Part shown: positions 32,490-39,666 of the stretch, piece after piece
Numbering within the stretch: the first letter of the stretch is position 1
Layout: the number at the start of each line of letters is the position of its first letter
DNA from: SZUA-584 sp964441275
GTDB lineage: Bacteria > Bacillota > Clostridia > Christensenellales > SZUA-584
DNA length: 39,666 bases
Direction: 5' to 3'
NCBI GenBank assembly: GCA_964441275.1
Contig: CAYTUG010000020.1
Span: 1 to 39,666, forward strand
The notes under the pieces: generated by a model
The model's input: the letters and a program-made list of their open reading frames with translations, nothing else
Told to the model about the DNA's origin: nothing
The model's database searches: none
Position numbers and translations under genes: made by a program

Positions 32490-33863
32490 TTATATTTCTA
32501 ATTCGCTGTTTAAATGCGCGCAATTGCTTGCGATTGCGTTCATGGCTGCGGCGTTTATGGGATACGATATTGGCGAAGCGGAAACCAAAGGATGTGTAGC
32601 GGTTTGGAACGTGTTTAATTCGGTAGCGGTTAAGTCTTTTTGAATGGCTAAGCTTAGTATATTGATTATTTCCGCTACAGAATTGCCGCCCGAAACCTGA
32701 GCGCCGAGTATTATACCCGAGCATCTTGAGAAAATCAGTTTAATATCAATTTGCTTTGCATCGGGCAGCGAGCCGGGGTGGCGGTCCATTGTCTTAAATG
32801 TTCCGGTCATTATTGTAAAGCCCTCTTTTTTTGCACCCGATTCAGAAAGCCCGACTGCGGCATAAGTTTTGCCGAACACTTTTGTCGAAAAAGTGTTTAT
32901 AGTTCCTCTGTTGGCGCGTATAAGTCTAAGCTGGAAAGTATTGCACCCTGCGATCTTTGCTTCCATAGCCGCCGTGGAAGCCAATAAGACCGGAACATCC
33001 TTTCCAGTGAAAAAGCATTTCTTTTCGGCGCAGTCGCCCAAGGCAAAAATGTCGGGGTCAGATGTTCTCATGTATTGATCGACAATTACCGCGCCCTTTG
33101 AGTTTATTTCCAAACCGCAGCTTTTTGCAAGTTCGCTGTTAGGTGTTACCCCAAGCCCTAATATAACAAGATCGGCGGGGATTATACGCCCGTCTTCCAA
33201 TTCCAACGATTTTACACAAGTTTCTCCTAATATTTTTTTTACCGCAATTCCGGTTAAGACGTTAATTTTATTATCCTTTAAGAGCTGCTCGATATCATCG
33301 GTATATTCTTTATCGAACGCCTGCCATAAACACGCATCGGCCATTTCTATTAAAGTTACATTTTTACCGAGAATGCTTATTTGTTCGGCAAATTCAACTC
33401 CTATAAAGCCGCCGCCGATAACCGCGATGTTTTGCGCTTGTTTTAGCTGCTCGAGTATTTTGTTTAAATAGGATTCTTCTTTGATTACCGGGAACACATT
33501 TTCAAGATTAACCCCGGGGATGCTTTTTGGGATAATGGGCAAAGAGCCGGTTGCAATCGCCAATTTTTTATATGATATTGCCCCGCTTTCTTTTGTGGCG
33601 ACTGTTTTATTGGCACGATCTATTGATATAGCCTTATCGACGATAAGATCAATCTTGGCTTCAGACAAAATTGAATCCGGTATTAAATTCTTTTTCGTGT
33701 CGTGCAATGTGCCATATATATATGGTATACCGCAGGGAACCACAACTGTTTTTGTATCACGAACAAGAGTAATGTCGATATCCCCGTATGCTTTACGCGC
33801 CATTGCAGCGCAAAGTATGCCGCCGGCGCTGCCTCCGATAACCAACAAATCTGTTTTTTTCAT
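32490..33863 (-). CDS. FAD/NAD(P)-dependent oxidoreductase (Nox / CoA-disulfide reductase family)
   Basis: This 457-residue flavoenzyme has FAD-binding VIGGSAGGILCA at 8-19, the single redox cysteine Cys 44 in VVPCGIPYIYG, NAD-binding VIGGGFIGVEFAEQI and the ALGDCAE motif. One active cysteine in this place is typical of NADH oxidases and CoA-disulfide reductases; NADH:rubredoxin-type activity is also possible. It could feed electrons to the flavodiiron protein. Two ATGs nine bases apart are possible; AAAGGG fits the second (33863) better than the first (33872). Confidence 0.88.
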   Translation of the reverse strand: MKKTDLLVIGGSAGGILCAAMARKAYGDIDITLVRDTKTVVVPCGIPYIYGTLHDTKKNLIPDSILSEAKIDLIVDKAISIDRANKTVATKESGAISYKKLAIATGSLPIIPKSIPGVNLENVFPVIKEESYLNKILEQLKQAQNIAVIGGGFIGVEFAEQISILGKNVTLIEMADACLWQAFDKEYTDDIEQLLKDNKINVLTGIAVKKILGETCVKSLELEDGRIIPADLVILGLGVTPNSELAKSCGLEINSKGAVIVDQYMRTSDPDIFALGDCAEKKCFFTGKDVPVLLASTAAMEAKIAGCNTFQLRLIRANRGTINTFSTKVFGKTYAAVGLSESGAKKEGFTIMTGTFKTMDRHPGSLPDAKQIDIKLIFSRCSGIILGAQVSGGNSVAEIINILSLAIQKDLTATELNTFQTATHPLVSASPISYPINAAAMNAIASNCAHLNSELEI

Positions 33864-34251
33864 GATTTTCATCCCTTTTCTTGCTTATTATACTTTATAC
33901 TTCCCTAATATCTCAGCATTGCGACATATATCCCCATATAATCCAAATTGCAACATCGTGTCAAATGCGTTACATAAAGCCGTCCGGCAAACTGCTTACA
34001 TTAGCAAGATTTACATTGCCGCATTATTGCCGAGTCCAACATAAGCCTTGGCATTATTTGAACATATTAAACATCGATTAATTACGGGTTGGAAATGATT
34101 AATACTAATAATATCTTTTATTTGCATACATTTCAACACTTTTACGGTAAATTTAATTTTAAAATTATTATTAACAAACGGCTCTGCAATTTGCGTTTAA
34201 TGCATTTGCCGCGAACAAAATTATTATATTACAAAAATACATTTTGATTTG
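33864..34251. other. AT-rich intergenic region with a weak promoter
   Basis: No gene is evident. For the oxidoreductase operon, the minus strand has TTGCAA (33953-33948), 17 bases, TATATG (33930-33925). A TATAAT closer to the start (about 33890) lacks a -35. The part from 34080 to 34250 is very AT-rich and contains no clear terminator for the CapA-like gene, whose stop lies at 34252. Confidence 0.45.
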
Positions 34252-35556
34252 CTATTTTAGTTCCATTAACGTCAGATATCCTTTTTCGACAGCATCAGCC
34301 ATAAAAGAATTGGTATCCGCAAGCGACTTCTTCGCCTTTCTCAAATTGTACGAAGTATTAAGATCGTATTCTTCGGGTGAAGCCAACGCTTTCTCTAACG
34401 GTATAACGGCATAATGCCTTTTGCCTTTTAAACTGTACATCATAGTCCAGGTGGGCAGGTATTCGACTTTGGTTATCTGTATAGGACCTGCGTTTGGATG
34501 TTTTATAATCTTAACATTTAATATCATTGCGTCTTCGTTATATGTCCATTTGGGGTTATACCGGGAACGCTGGTTGGATATAAAATTGCCGAGCGAGTAA
34601 GAAACAACTGTAGGATGATTATCCTGTGAGGTAAGGATTTCAACAGGCTGCAGCACATGGGGGTGGCTGCCAAATATTATATCTACTCCTGCTTCGCACA
34701 GCCCTTGAGCCAATTGCTTTTGGTATTTGTTTTGTTTTCGCGAGCCTTCGGTTCCGCCGTGGATTACAAAAACAACTACATCGGCGCCTTTATCTCGCAT
34801 CTCTTGCACAATTTTGCCCATCGGGATAAGGTCTTCCTTTATAGTCGAATAAGTATAAATGTTGACAAGCTCTTTTCCATTGCGTTTAACTCTTGTGCCG
34901 TTTAGCGCAACGCTGTCCTTACTTGGTCTTGAGCCGTAAGAATATGCAGTAATCCCAACTTTTATGCCTTTTATATCGAGAATGTAGTAAAGCGGCTCAC
35001 TTGCGTCTTTTCTTGAACCTATTGCCACCATGCCGTGTTGGCGCACCACATCAACGGTGCGTATAAGCCCGTCAACCCCTCTGTCGTTTGAGTGGTTGTT
35101 TATGGTGGACAGCACATCAAACCCCGCGTCCTTTAAAGCGGCGGCGGCGGAATCGGGAGCGTTAAAGCTTTTGGAATTGGGTATTGAATATTTTTTATTA
35201 GGACCCGCAAGAGGGCATTCAAGGTTGGCAATTGCAAGGTCGGCGCTTTTGAATATATCGCTGACGAAAGAAAAGCTGTAAGAAAAATCGTGCGTATCGG
35301 TTGATTTATCATAAGCCGCTTTCACTTGCGATCCGTGAAACATGATATCGCCTACCGACATTATGTTTATTTCTATCAGCTCTTGTGGTGTTTCTACCGG
35401 GGGAGGGATAGGTTTGGCGGTAGGCACGGGCGTAAATGTGGGCGCCGGGGTAGCCAAATCATCATTAATAATTTCTTCATTTGAAATTAAAGGCTCCTGA
35501 GAACCGCAACCCGCTGTAATAAGAATAATAGCTAACAATAAAAAAAATTTTTTCAT
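34252..35556 (-). CDS. CapA-family lipoprotein (metallophosphatase fold)
   Basis: This 434-residue exported protein has a lipobox TAGC with lipidated Cys 17. A Pro/Thr-rich linker (about 35-62: ATPAPTFTPVPTAKP) is followed by a CapA-type calcineurin-like domain with MSVGDIMFHG, NLECPLAG, INNHSNDRG and FGSHPHVLQPVE. CapA proteins take part in poly-gamma-glutamate capsule export, but no capB or capC is nearby, and lone CapA homologues are common with unknown roles. It is monocistronic, with a weak GCAGGATG SD. Confidence 0.9.
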   Translation of the reverse strand: MKKFFLLLAIILITAGCGSQEPLISNEEIINDDLATPAPTFTPVPTAKPIPPPVETPQELIEINIMSVGDIMFHGSQVKAAYDKSTDTHDFSYSFSFVSDIFKSADLAIANLECPLAGPNKKYSIPNSKSFNAPDSAAAALKDAGFDVLSTINNHSNDRGVDGLIRTVDVVRQHGMVAIGSRKDASEPLYYILDIKGIKVGITAYSYGSRPSKDSVALNGTRVKRNGKELVNIYTYSTIKEDLIPMGKIVQEMRDKGADVVVFVIHGGTEGSRKQNKYQKQLAQGLCEAGVDIIFGSHPHVLQPVEILTSQDNHPTVVSYSLGNFISNQRSRYNPKWTYNEDAMILNVKIIKHPNAGPIQITKVEYLPTWTMMYSLKGKRHYAVIPLEKALASPEEYDLNTSYNLRKAKKSLADTNSFMADAVEKGYLTLMELK

Positions 35557-35841
35557 TTTACATCCTGCGTTTCTTGATAATGCTCATAATATAATAACAT
35601 AAATTGTTTTTGAATGGTATATCAATTAGCTATATAATTGTAACATTGCATTGTAGTCATGCAATATGAATAATGCCATAGTGTAATATAAATACTACGC
35701 TACTTCACACCTTGCGATATGATATTCTAATTCAGTTTGCTCTCAAATTTAGGGACCAAAAGTTAAACTTAGGAATTAAATGATAAATCAATTACTTTTT
35801 AAACTATGGAGTCAACCTGTAGATGAATGATCATTTGAATC
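35557..35841. other. AT-rich intergenic region without a gene
   Basis: It contains TTGCAT...ATGCAA, a short inverted repeat near 35646-35664, and several stop codons in all frames. Base composition is much lower in GC than to the left and marks the start of the accessory zone. Confidence 0.5.
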
Positions 35842-36192
35842 TTATTTATCGTCTTTAAATTTATTTATGAAATCATATTCACTAATTTTATTTTTTTTAC
35901 AATAATTATAAAAATATATACCAACAGAAATATAAAAAATAGCTGTTGCGATATTAATAAAACTCCAAATTTCTTTATTTAAATGTATTGGTAAAATAGG
36001 GTTAAAAAGAATTGCGATCGCAGTTAATGCTACCGTAACCCCATGTTTTTCATTTTTATAAAATATATATAGATATGAAATTGAATATATAAATACTATT
36101 ATTCGTAAAAAAGTATAGTAACCATAAGGTAACTTAAAAACACCTATACCCAATAAGATTGCAATAAAGGCTGTGGGAACAATATGTATCAT
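35842..36192 (-). CDS. Small membrane protein, DUF6804-like
   Basis: This 116-residue protein has four membrane segments (VPTAFIAILLGIGVF, YTFLRIIVFIYSISYLYIF, GVTVALTAIAILFNPILPI and IWSFINIATAIFYISVGIYF). The FNPILPIHLNKEIWSFI signature recalls DUF6804. AAAGGAGG precedes the ATG at ideal spacing. Codon use is far more AT-rich than in the rest of the window, which suggests recent transfer. Function unknown. Confidence 0.75.
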   Translation of the reverse strand: MIHIVPTAFIAILLGIGVFKLPYGYYTFLRIIVFIYSISYLYIFYKNEKHGVTVALTAIAILFNPILPIHLNKEIWSFINIATAIFYISVGIYFYNYCKKNKISEYDFINKFKDDK

Positions 36193-36220
36193 ATTAAACC
36201 TCCTTTTTAGTTGTTACGTT

Positions 36221-36240
36221 TTGTAAAGTTAAATGAAAAT
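36221..36240 (+). repeat. IS-end-like 20-mer, copy 1
   Basis: TTGTAAAGTTAAATGAAAAT is found here and again at 39612-39631 in the same orientation. From its second base it begins TGT, as many IS481/IS3-like ends do. It lies downstream of the decayed transposase. Confidence 0.6.
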
Positions 36241-36333
36241 AACAACCTTTGATATTAGGTCTGCGGGAATATAATAGGGAGCTGCAATTATTTAATGTTG
36301 TTCCCGAAAGCACCCAAACCCTCAACAAGTTTT

Positions 36334-36822
36334 TTAATTAAGTTTATAAATAAACCTGTCTCCTAAAATAGTTATCAATATAATAAAGGTTATAGTAAAA
36401 CCGCTTATTATCTTCCCTGTGACTGCGCTTGGCTTTGCCGTTGTGCCTTTTTGTATAAGGACGTATGAGTTTGTGCCTAATGCCCAGCTTAGTGGCAGTA
36501 ACTTCGAACATAGTAGGTAAATCGCGCTTGGTTGCTGAGAGACGATTGGTAAACACAAACCCGTTGTCGGTCTGAACGCATTTTGTAGGAAATCCAAAGA
36601 AACATTTTCAAGGAATATGGCAGAAGGATATGATGCATATTTAGGCTTAGAAGCGGAAGCCTTCTGCAAACCAAGCGTTTTGAGGGCGAGACATCTTGAC
36701 AACCAAAAATATATGTAAGAGCGCGATTTGTTGTATTTGCGGCTGGCACGAGAAACACCATGCTTTAAAGCAAATGAAACAAGGGATTGCCGATACTTCA
36801 TGTCTTGTGTTATGTTATTCAT
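36334..36822 (-). pseudogene. Decayed IS481/IS3-like transposase
   Basis: The N-terminal helix-turn-helix is intact (MKYRQSLVSFALKHGVSRA, then YNKSRSYIYFWLSR) in the frame starting at 36822. The middle of the protein is missing. In another frame, ending near 36344, the C-terminal rve core remains (QTDNGFVFTNRLS, RPYTKRHNGKAKRSHRED). So there is a large internal deletion plus a frameshift. The catalytic Glu expected in the NGKVERSHR-type motif reads Lys (NGKAKRSHR). AAAGGAG lies before the original start. It cannot encode an active enzyme. Confidence 0.85.
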
Positions 36823-37132
36823 GCAGGAATGGCTCCTTTCGGTATGTTTTTGTTTTACAACTCAACAATACCCCATGAGCTAACTCCTGCATCTTTTATT
36901 TTCAAGGTTCTTTTGTCCAATATGTATTGTAGTCCTACAAAATCTGCCGCCTAACGACTGCGCCAAAGTTGACATCCGCAACATTTCGTGTTTTAATGAT
37001 AACTGCGAAAACTGCCAAGCACGAAGCTGGCTAAAAATAATGGCGCTTGATTTGTTTTATTATGATACCACGAAGGTATGCGATCTTAACTGTTGCAATC
37101 TTAGTGGTATTTTTTATTATGGAGGGTAACTT
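36823..37132. other. Transposon remnant and ECF leader region
   Basis: The first part, to about 36940, is the non-coding 5' end of the decayed IS; read on the minus strand it would begin TGTAGGACTACAATACA near 36938. The rest is the leader of the ECF gene, with the terminator-like hairpin listed next. No further gene is seen. Confidence 0.5.
37064..37116 (+). promoter_or_regulatory. Attenuator-like leader of the ECF-kinase operon
   Basis: GATACCAC (37064-37071) can pair with GTGGTAT (37104-37110), directly followed by TTTTTT, as in an intrinsic terminator. The left arm can instead pair locally, GATACC (37064-37069) with GGTATG (37075-37080). The two folds exclude each other, the basic plan of a riboswitch or attenuator. 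The ATG is 16 bases after the T run. I recognise no known class. Confidence 0.5.
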
Positions 37133-37663
37133 ATGCAACGTACCGACTTAAAAAATTTAGTGTTGGGCGCAATGTTTCTTGCTCTATGCCTTGTTCTGCC
37201 TCTTTTCACAGGCCAAATACCAACTGTGGGCAGTATGCTATTGCCCATGCACCTGCCCGTGCTGCTTTGCGGATTTGTTTGCGGCTGGCCGTATGGGCTT
37301 GCCGTAGGCGCTATAGCACCGCTGCTGCGCAGTGTAACATTTGGCATGCCGCCAATGATGCCCACAGCCGTCGCAATGGCTTTCGAGCTTGCGGCATACG
37401 GTCTTCTTTGCGGGTTATTATACAAAGCGCTTCCAAAAAGAATTGCGTTTGTGTATGTTTCACTATTGCTCAGCATGGTTGGCGGCAGGATTGTTTGGGG
37501 ATTTGTGATGTATCTGATAACCGGTTCCGCCTTAACGTTTGAGGTCTTTTTAAGCGCTGTAATTATTAACGCCGTACCGGGAATAATTCTTCAAATTGTG
37601 TTGATACCGTTAATTGTTATTGCGCTAAATCGTTCCGAGTTTATTAAAAAAGCCGTCAATTAG
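37133..37663 (+). CDS. ECF transporter S component
   Basis: This 176-residue protein has five or six membrane segments and the ECF S-component signature: basic N-terminus, LVLGAMFLALCLVLPLFTGQ, then LLPMHLPVLLCGFVCGWPYGL and GAIAPLLRSVTFGMPPMMPTAVAMAFELAAYG. It should bind a vitamin-like or nucleoside-like compound and share the EcfAA'T module encoded elsewhere. GGAGGG precedes the ATG. The kinase gene starts five bases after its stop, which suggests uptake followed by phosphorylation. The substrate is unknown. Confidence 0.85.
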   Translation: MQRTDLKNLVLGAMFLALCLVLPLFTGQIPTVGSMLLPMHLPVLLCGFVCGWPYGLAVGAIAPLLRSVTFGMPPMMPTAVAMAFELAAYGLLCGLLYKALPKRIAFVYVSLLLSMVGGRIVWGFVMYLITGSALTFEVFLSAVIINAVPGIILQIVLIPLIVIALNRSEFIKKAVN

Positions 37664-37668
37664 TTTAT

Positions 37669-38712
37669 ATGAAAGATTTGATATGCACGCACCTGAAGCG
37701 CTACCCCAAAATGCAGCTAAGCGATATTGTAAAGCTGATCTGCCAAAGCGAGTTTGGGGGCAATCATACGGCATCAGGCAGCCTTTTTAGCTTGTCAGGC
37801 ATTGAACAAGAATACCTTAGCGCTCCTCTCTCGGAAGACTTTTTCGAGTACATAGGAAATGGATTATGCCGCCTTTATATTGGCAATGCAAAACAATCGG
37901 GAATAAGCGCAAACACCGTTCTGCGCCTGTTTACAGCAACATCAAAAAATGTTCACGGCAGCACTTTAAGTTACAAGGCTAAGCTTGAACAGCTTTGCGA
38001 ATGCATCAAACACGGGCCGTTTGATTTGCGGTCATTGCAAAATTACATTTTAAACTTGGACGAAAACATAAAGACGCCCGTTCGTCACAGTCAAGGATAC
38101 CGCGATGCCTATCGCCCTTCCTATCGTATTGTCAAAAATGATTACTGCAAGTATATAAAGGCTTTCGATGCAATAGAAAGCCTGCTTGCAAAAAAGAAAA
38201 GCATTGTTGTTGCGATAGACGGAAGAAGCGGCGCAGGCAAATCGACCCTCGCCGCATTGTTTTGTCAGGTTTATGACAACTGCACATTGTTTCATATGGA
38301 CGATTTTTTTGTTCCGCTTGACCGCAAAACAAAAGAACGGCTTGCGGTTCCGGGCGAAAATATAGACCACGAACGCTTTAAAAAAGAAGTGCTAAGCGGT
38401 CTTGAAAACAACCTTCCTATTAATTATAAGCAATACGACTGTGCTGCCGACAAATACGTATGCGAAATAAAGGCGCACCGCAGCGAGCTTAACATAATTG
38501 AAGGAGTATACAGCATGCATCCCGCTTTGCGATATATCTATGATTATTCTATATTTTTAGATGTAGATGCAAAGACGCAGGAATGGCGCATAAAAAAACG
38601 CAGCGGCGACGAAAAGTATAAACGCTTTGTTAAGGAATGGATACCGCTTGAGGAATTATACTTCTCATGTCACGGAATTAAAGAGCTGTGCAATATTTCA
38701 TATGCGCAATAA
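37669..38712 (+). CDS. Uridine-kinase-like P-loop kinase with N-terminal domain of unknown function
   Basis: This is a 347-residue, two-part protein. Residues 1-155 (YPKMQLSDIVKLICQSEFGG, GNGLCRLYIGNAKQSG, and ending near RDAYRPSYRIVK) resemble a clostridial domain of unknown function. Residues 175-347 are a uridine-kinase/nicotinamide-riboside-kinase-like domain: P-loop DGRSGAGKST at 184-193, FHMDDFFVP, PGENIDHERF, a lid IKKRSGDEKYKRF and KEWIPLEE. It has no SD and probably depends on coupling from the S-component gene. It is likely to phosphorylate the imported compound. Confidence 0.82.
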   Translation: MKDLICTHLKRYPKMQLSDIVKLICQSEFGGNHTASGSLFSLSGIEQEYLSAPLSEDFFEYIGNGLCRLYIGNAKQSGISANTVLRLFTATSKNVHGSTLSYKAKLEQLCECIKHGPFDLRSLQNYILNLDENIKTPVRHSQGYRDAYRPSYRIVKNDYCKYIKAFDAIESLLAKKKSIVVAIDGRSGAGKSTLAALFCQVYDNCTLFHMDDFFVPLDRKTKERLAVPGENIDHERFKKEVLSGLENNLPINYKQYDCAADKYVCEIKAHRSELNIIEGVYSMHPALRYIYDYSIFLDVDAKTQEWRIKKRSGDEKYKRFVKEWIPLEELYFSCHGIKELCNISYAQ

Positions 38713-38734
38713 TTATTTGCGCAATGATTATTGC
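38703..38734 (+). repeat. Overlapping palindromes at the end of the kinase gene
   Basis: TGCGCAA (38703-38709) pairs with TTGCGCA (38717-38723), and GCAATAAT (38706-38713) pairs with ATTATTGC (38727-38734). The structure spans the kinase stop codon and has no T run. It marks the junction with the recombinase remnant. Confidence 0.45.
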
Positions 38735-39143
38735 CAAAAAACAAACACTTTACGGCAAGGACACTTTTCTCAACTCTATATGATAACATCGCCACTGTCA
38801 TAAACCGGGAAAGCGACAAAGCCCTAGGCGACATAGATAAGCGGCTGGAAGAGCCGCAAACGGAGCTTTTGAAGCTTGCCACCTCCAATGCGGATTACGA
38901 TAAAGTCGGCAATGAAATTTATCGATTGCGGGATGAAAAGCAAAAGCTGATGGTTGAAAACGCCAACCGCGATGAACTGAAAAACCGGATTGAGGATATG
39001 AGCGCTTTCCTGCGGGAGCAGCCCACAGAAATTACGGAATATGACGAGACCTTTGTCCGGCGGCTGGTTGAGAAGTGACTGTTTGCGAAGGCAAATTCAT
39101 CGTGGAATTTAAGTCCGGCATGACGGTGGATGTTGATGAATGA
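38731..39143 (+). pseudogene. C-terminal remnant of a large serine recombinase
   Basis: The reading DIDKRLEEPQTELLKLATS, NEIYRLRDEKQKL and TEITEYDETFVRRLVEK is the coiled-coil and C-terminal part of ICE/Tn-type serine recombinases. The frame stops at 39078, but shifting by one base at about 39075 continues as VTVCEGKFIVEFKSGMTVDV to a stop at 39143, exactly the normal end of the family. The catalytic N-terminus is absent. Recognisable similarity starts near 38812; the coding-like part before that is uncertain. Confidence 0.82.
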
Positions 39144-39158
39144 AGATGAAGGTAGCAA

Positions 39159-39188
39159 GGTACTCTACGAATTATAACGTAGGGTGCC
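39159..39188. repeat. 11-bp hairpin beside the recombinase remnant
   Basis: GGTACTCTACG (39159-39169), an 8-base loop, CGTAGGGTGCC (39178-39188); all 11 pairs form when G-U is allowed on the plus strand. It sits between the recombinase remnant and the convergent GNAT gene. It lacks a T run in either direction, so it may be an old element end rather than a terminator. Confidence 0.45.
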
Positions 39189-39193
39189 ATGAT

Positions 39194-39583
39194 TCATTTT
39201 GCCTTAACCTCAAATATTGATCCCTCTCTAAGGTATCCAAGTTTTTCGTAATATGGGTCGACATCGCTCATCACATAAATTGCTTGATTCGGAAAGTCCT
39301 TGAACACCCGTTCCATAAGGGTTTTACCGATTTGCCTTCCCCGATGTGTTTTTCTTACAAGCAAATCATATATATAAACACCGAAACCATCGTCTTCCCG
39401 ACAGCGCGCATAACCGCAAACAAGGTTTTCATCATAGGCGATATATGTGATGCTTGATTCAAGTGCTTTTATATATTTACTGCGACCAACCGATCTATGA
39501 TAATCAATCCAGTCGTCCCCCTCATTGATGAGCAAATCAAAAAGCAAAGTTTCATCCGCTTTACTGTATTGCCTGATTTTCAT
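39194..39583 (-). CDS. GNAT family N-acetyltransferase
   Basis: This 129-residue acetyltransferase has the acetyl-CoA-binding motif VRKTHRGRQIGKTLM at about 85-99 and the typical strand order, ending PYYEKLGYLREGSIF. It transfers an acetyl group from acetyl-CoA; the acceptor is unknown. GGGAGG precedes the ATG. It lies inside the accessory zone between transposon remnants and is probably mobile cargo. Confidence 0.88.
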   Translation of the reverse strand: MKIRQYSKADETLLFDLLINEGDDWIDYHRSVGRSKYIKALESSITYIAYDENLVCGYARCREDDGFGVYIYDLLVRKTHRGRQIGKTLMERVFKDFPNQAIYVMSDVDPYYEKLGYLREGSIFEVKAK

Positions 39584-39611
39584 ACACTTCCTCCCAACAA
39601 AAAACGTCGTA

Positions 39612-39631
39612 TTGTAAAGTTAAATGAAAAT
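39612..39631 (+). repeat. IS-end-like 20-mer, copy 2
   Basis: TTGTAAAGTTAAATGAAAAT, identical to 36221-36240 and in the same orientation. It is followed by TGAGACCCTATAAG. It probably marks the edge of another IS that continues beyond the window. Confidence 0.6.
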
Positions 39632-39666
39632 TGAGACCCTATAAGCCTTTCTGATACAATGTTTCT

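Noticed and set aside
32446..32724. Basic N-terminal extension of the DUF2249 protein
   Set aside because: It is the oxidoreductase gene read in another frame; the ATG at 32445 has a proper SD.
34252..35556. Poly-gamma-glutamate capsule locus
   Set aside because: Only a CapA-like lipoprotein is present; no CapB ligase or CapC membrane partner lies in the window.
38731..39078. Intact small coiled-coil protein
   Set aside because: The similarity is to the C-terminus of serine recombinases and continues after a one-base frameshift to the normal family end, so it is a remnant.

Overview
The window looks like a chromosomal segment of an anaerobic, mid-GC member of the Clostridia (Firmicutes). 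The evidence is consensus sigma-A promoters, strong purine-rich ribosome binding sites, a T-box leader, ECF vitamin-transport S components, the tmk-holB-yaaT (ricT) order, a 2[4Fe-4S] ferredoxin, and an FprA-type flavodiiron protein for removing O2 or NO. I cannot name the species; an uncultured gut or sediment lineage would fit.

Layout. 1-2073: a consensus promoter and T-box leader precede a lone acyl-CoA synthetase. 2085-4793 (minus): an ABC importer of the TrpX/Y/Z type. 5193-6497: a RarA-like AAA ATPase. 6649-9730: a pantothenate-type ECF S component, CoaX, homoserine dehydrogenase and a cupin. 9911-9984: tRNA-Gly(CCC). 10275-11354: a metallo-beta-lactamase-fold protein and a small unknown protein. 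11406-11576 (minus): ferredoxin. 11684-16197 (minus): five overlapping genes (PLP decarboxylase, HAD phosphatase, tmk, holB, yaaT). 16304-17578: two unknown membrane proteins. 17713-20775: a three-gene ABC-2 exporter. 20753-22975 (minus): DUF3842, mnmA and a NUDIX hydrolase. 23282-26487: a putative heavy-metal exporter, a DsrE-like protein and a disulfide reductase. 26530-30412: a GntR-RCK_C (BusR-like) regulator followed by a glycine-betaine ABC importer. 30506-33863 (minus): an oxidoreductase, a DUF2249 protein and a flavodiiron protein. 34252-35556 (minus): a CapA-like lipoprotein.

The right end (about 35.6-39.7 kb) is a scarred accessory zone. It holds an AT-rich DUF6804 gene, a decayed transposase, a frameshifted C-terminal piece of a serine recombinase, a GNAT gene, and two same-direction copies of a 20-base IS-end-like sequence. 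Embedded in it is an ECF S component behind a terminator-like leader, followed by a kinase with an N-terminal domain of unknown function.

How the genes work together. Several adjacent sets look functional: pantothenate uptake with phosphorylation; a c-di-AMP-type regulator beside an osmolyte importer; a three-gene oxygen/NO defence operon; and an ECF transporter with a kinase that could trap its substrate. I see no CRISPR array, phage module or obvious defence system. The least expected features are the T-box on an acyl-CoA synthetase, the DUF2249/AhpD-like protein in the flavodiiron operon, the exporter/DsrE/disulfide-reductase set, and the ECF-kinase pair with its leader.
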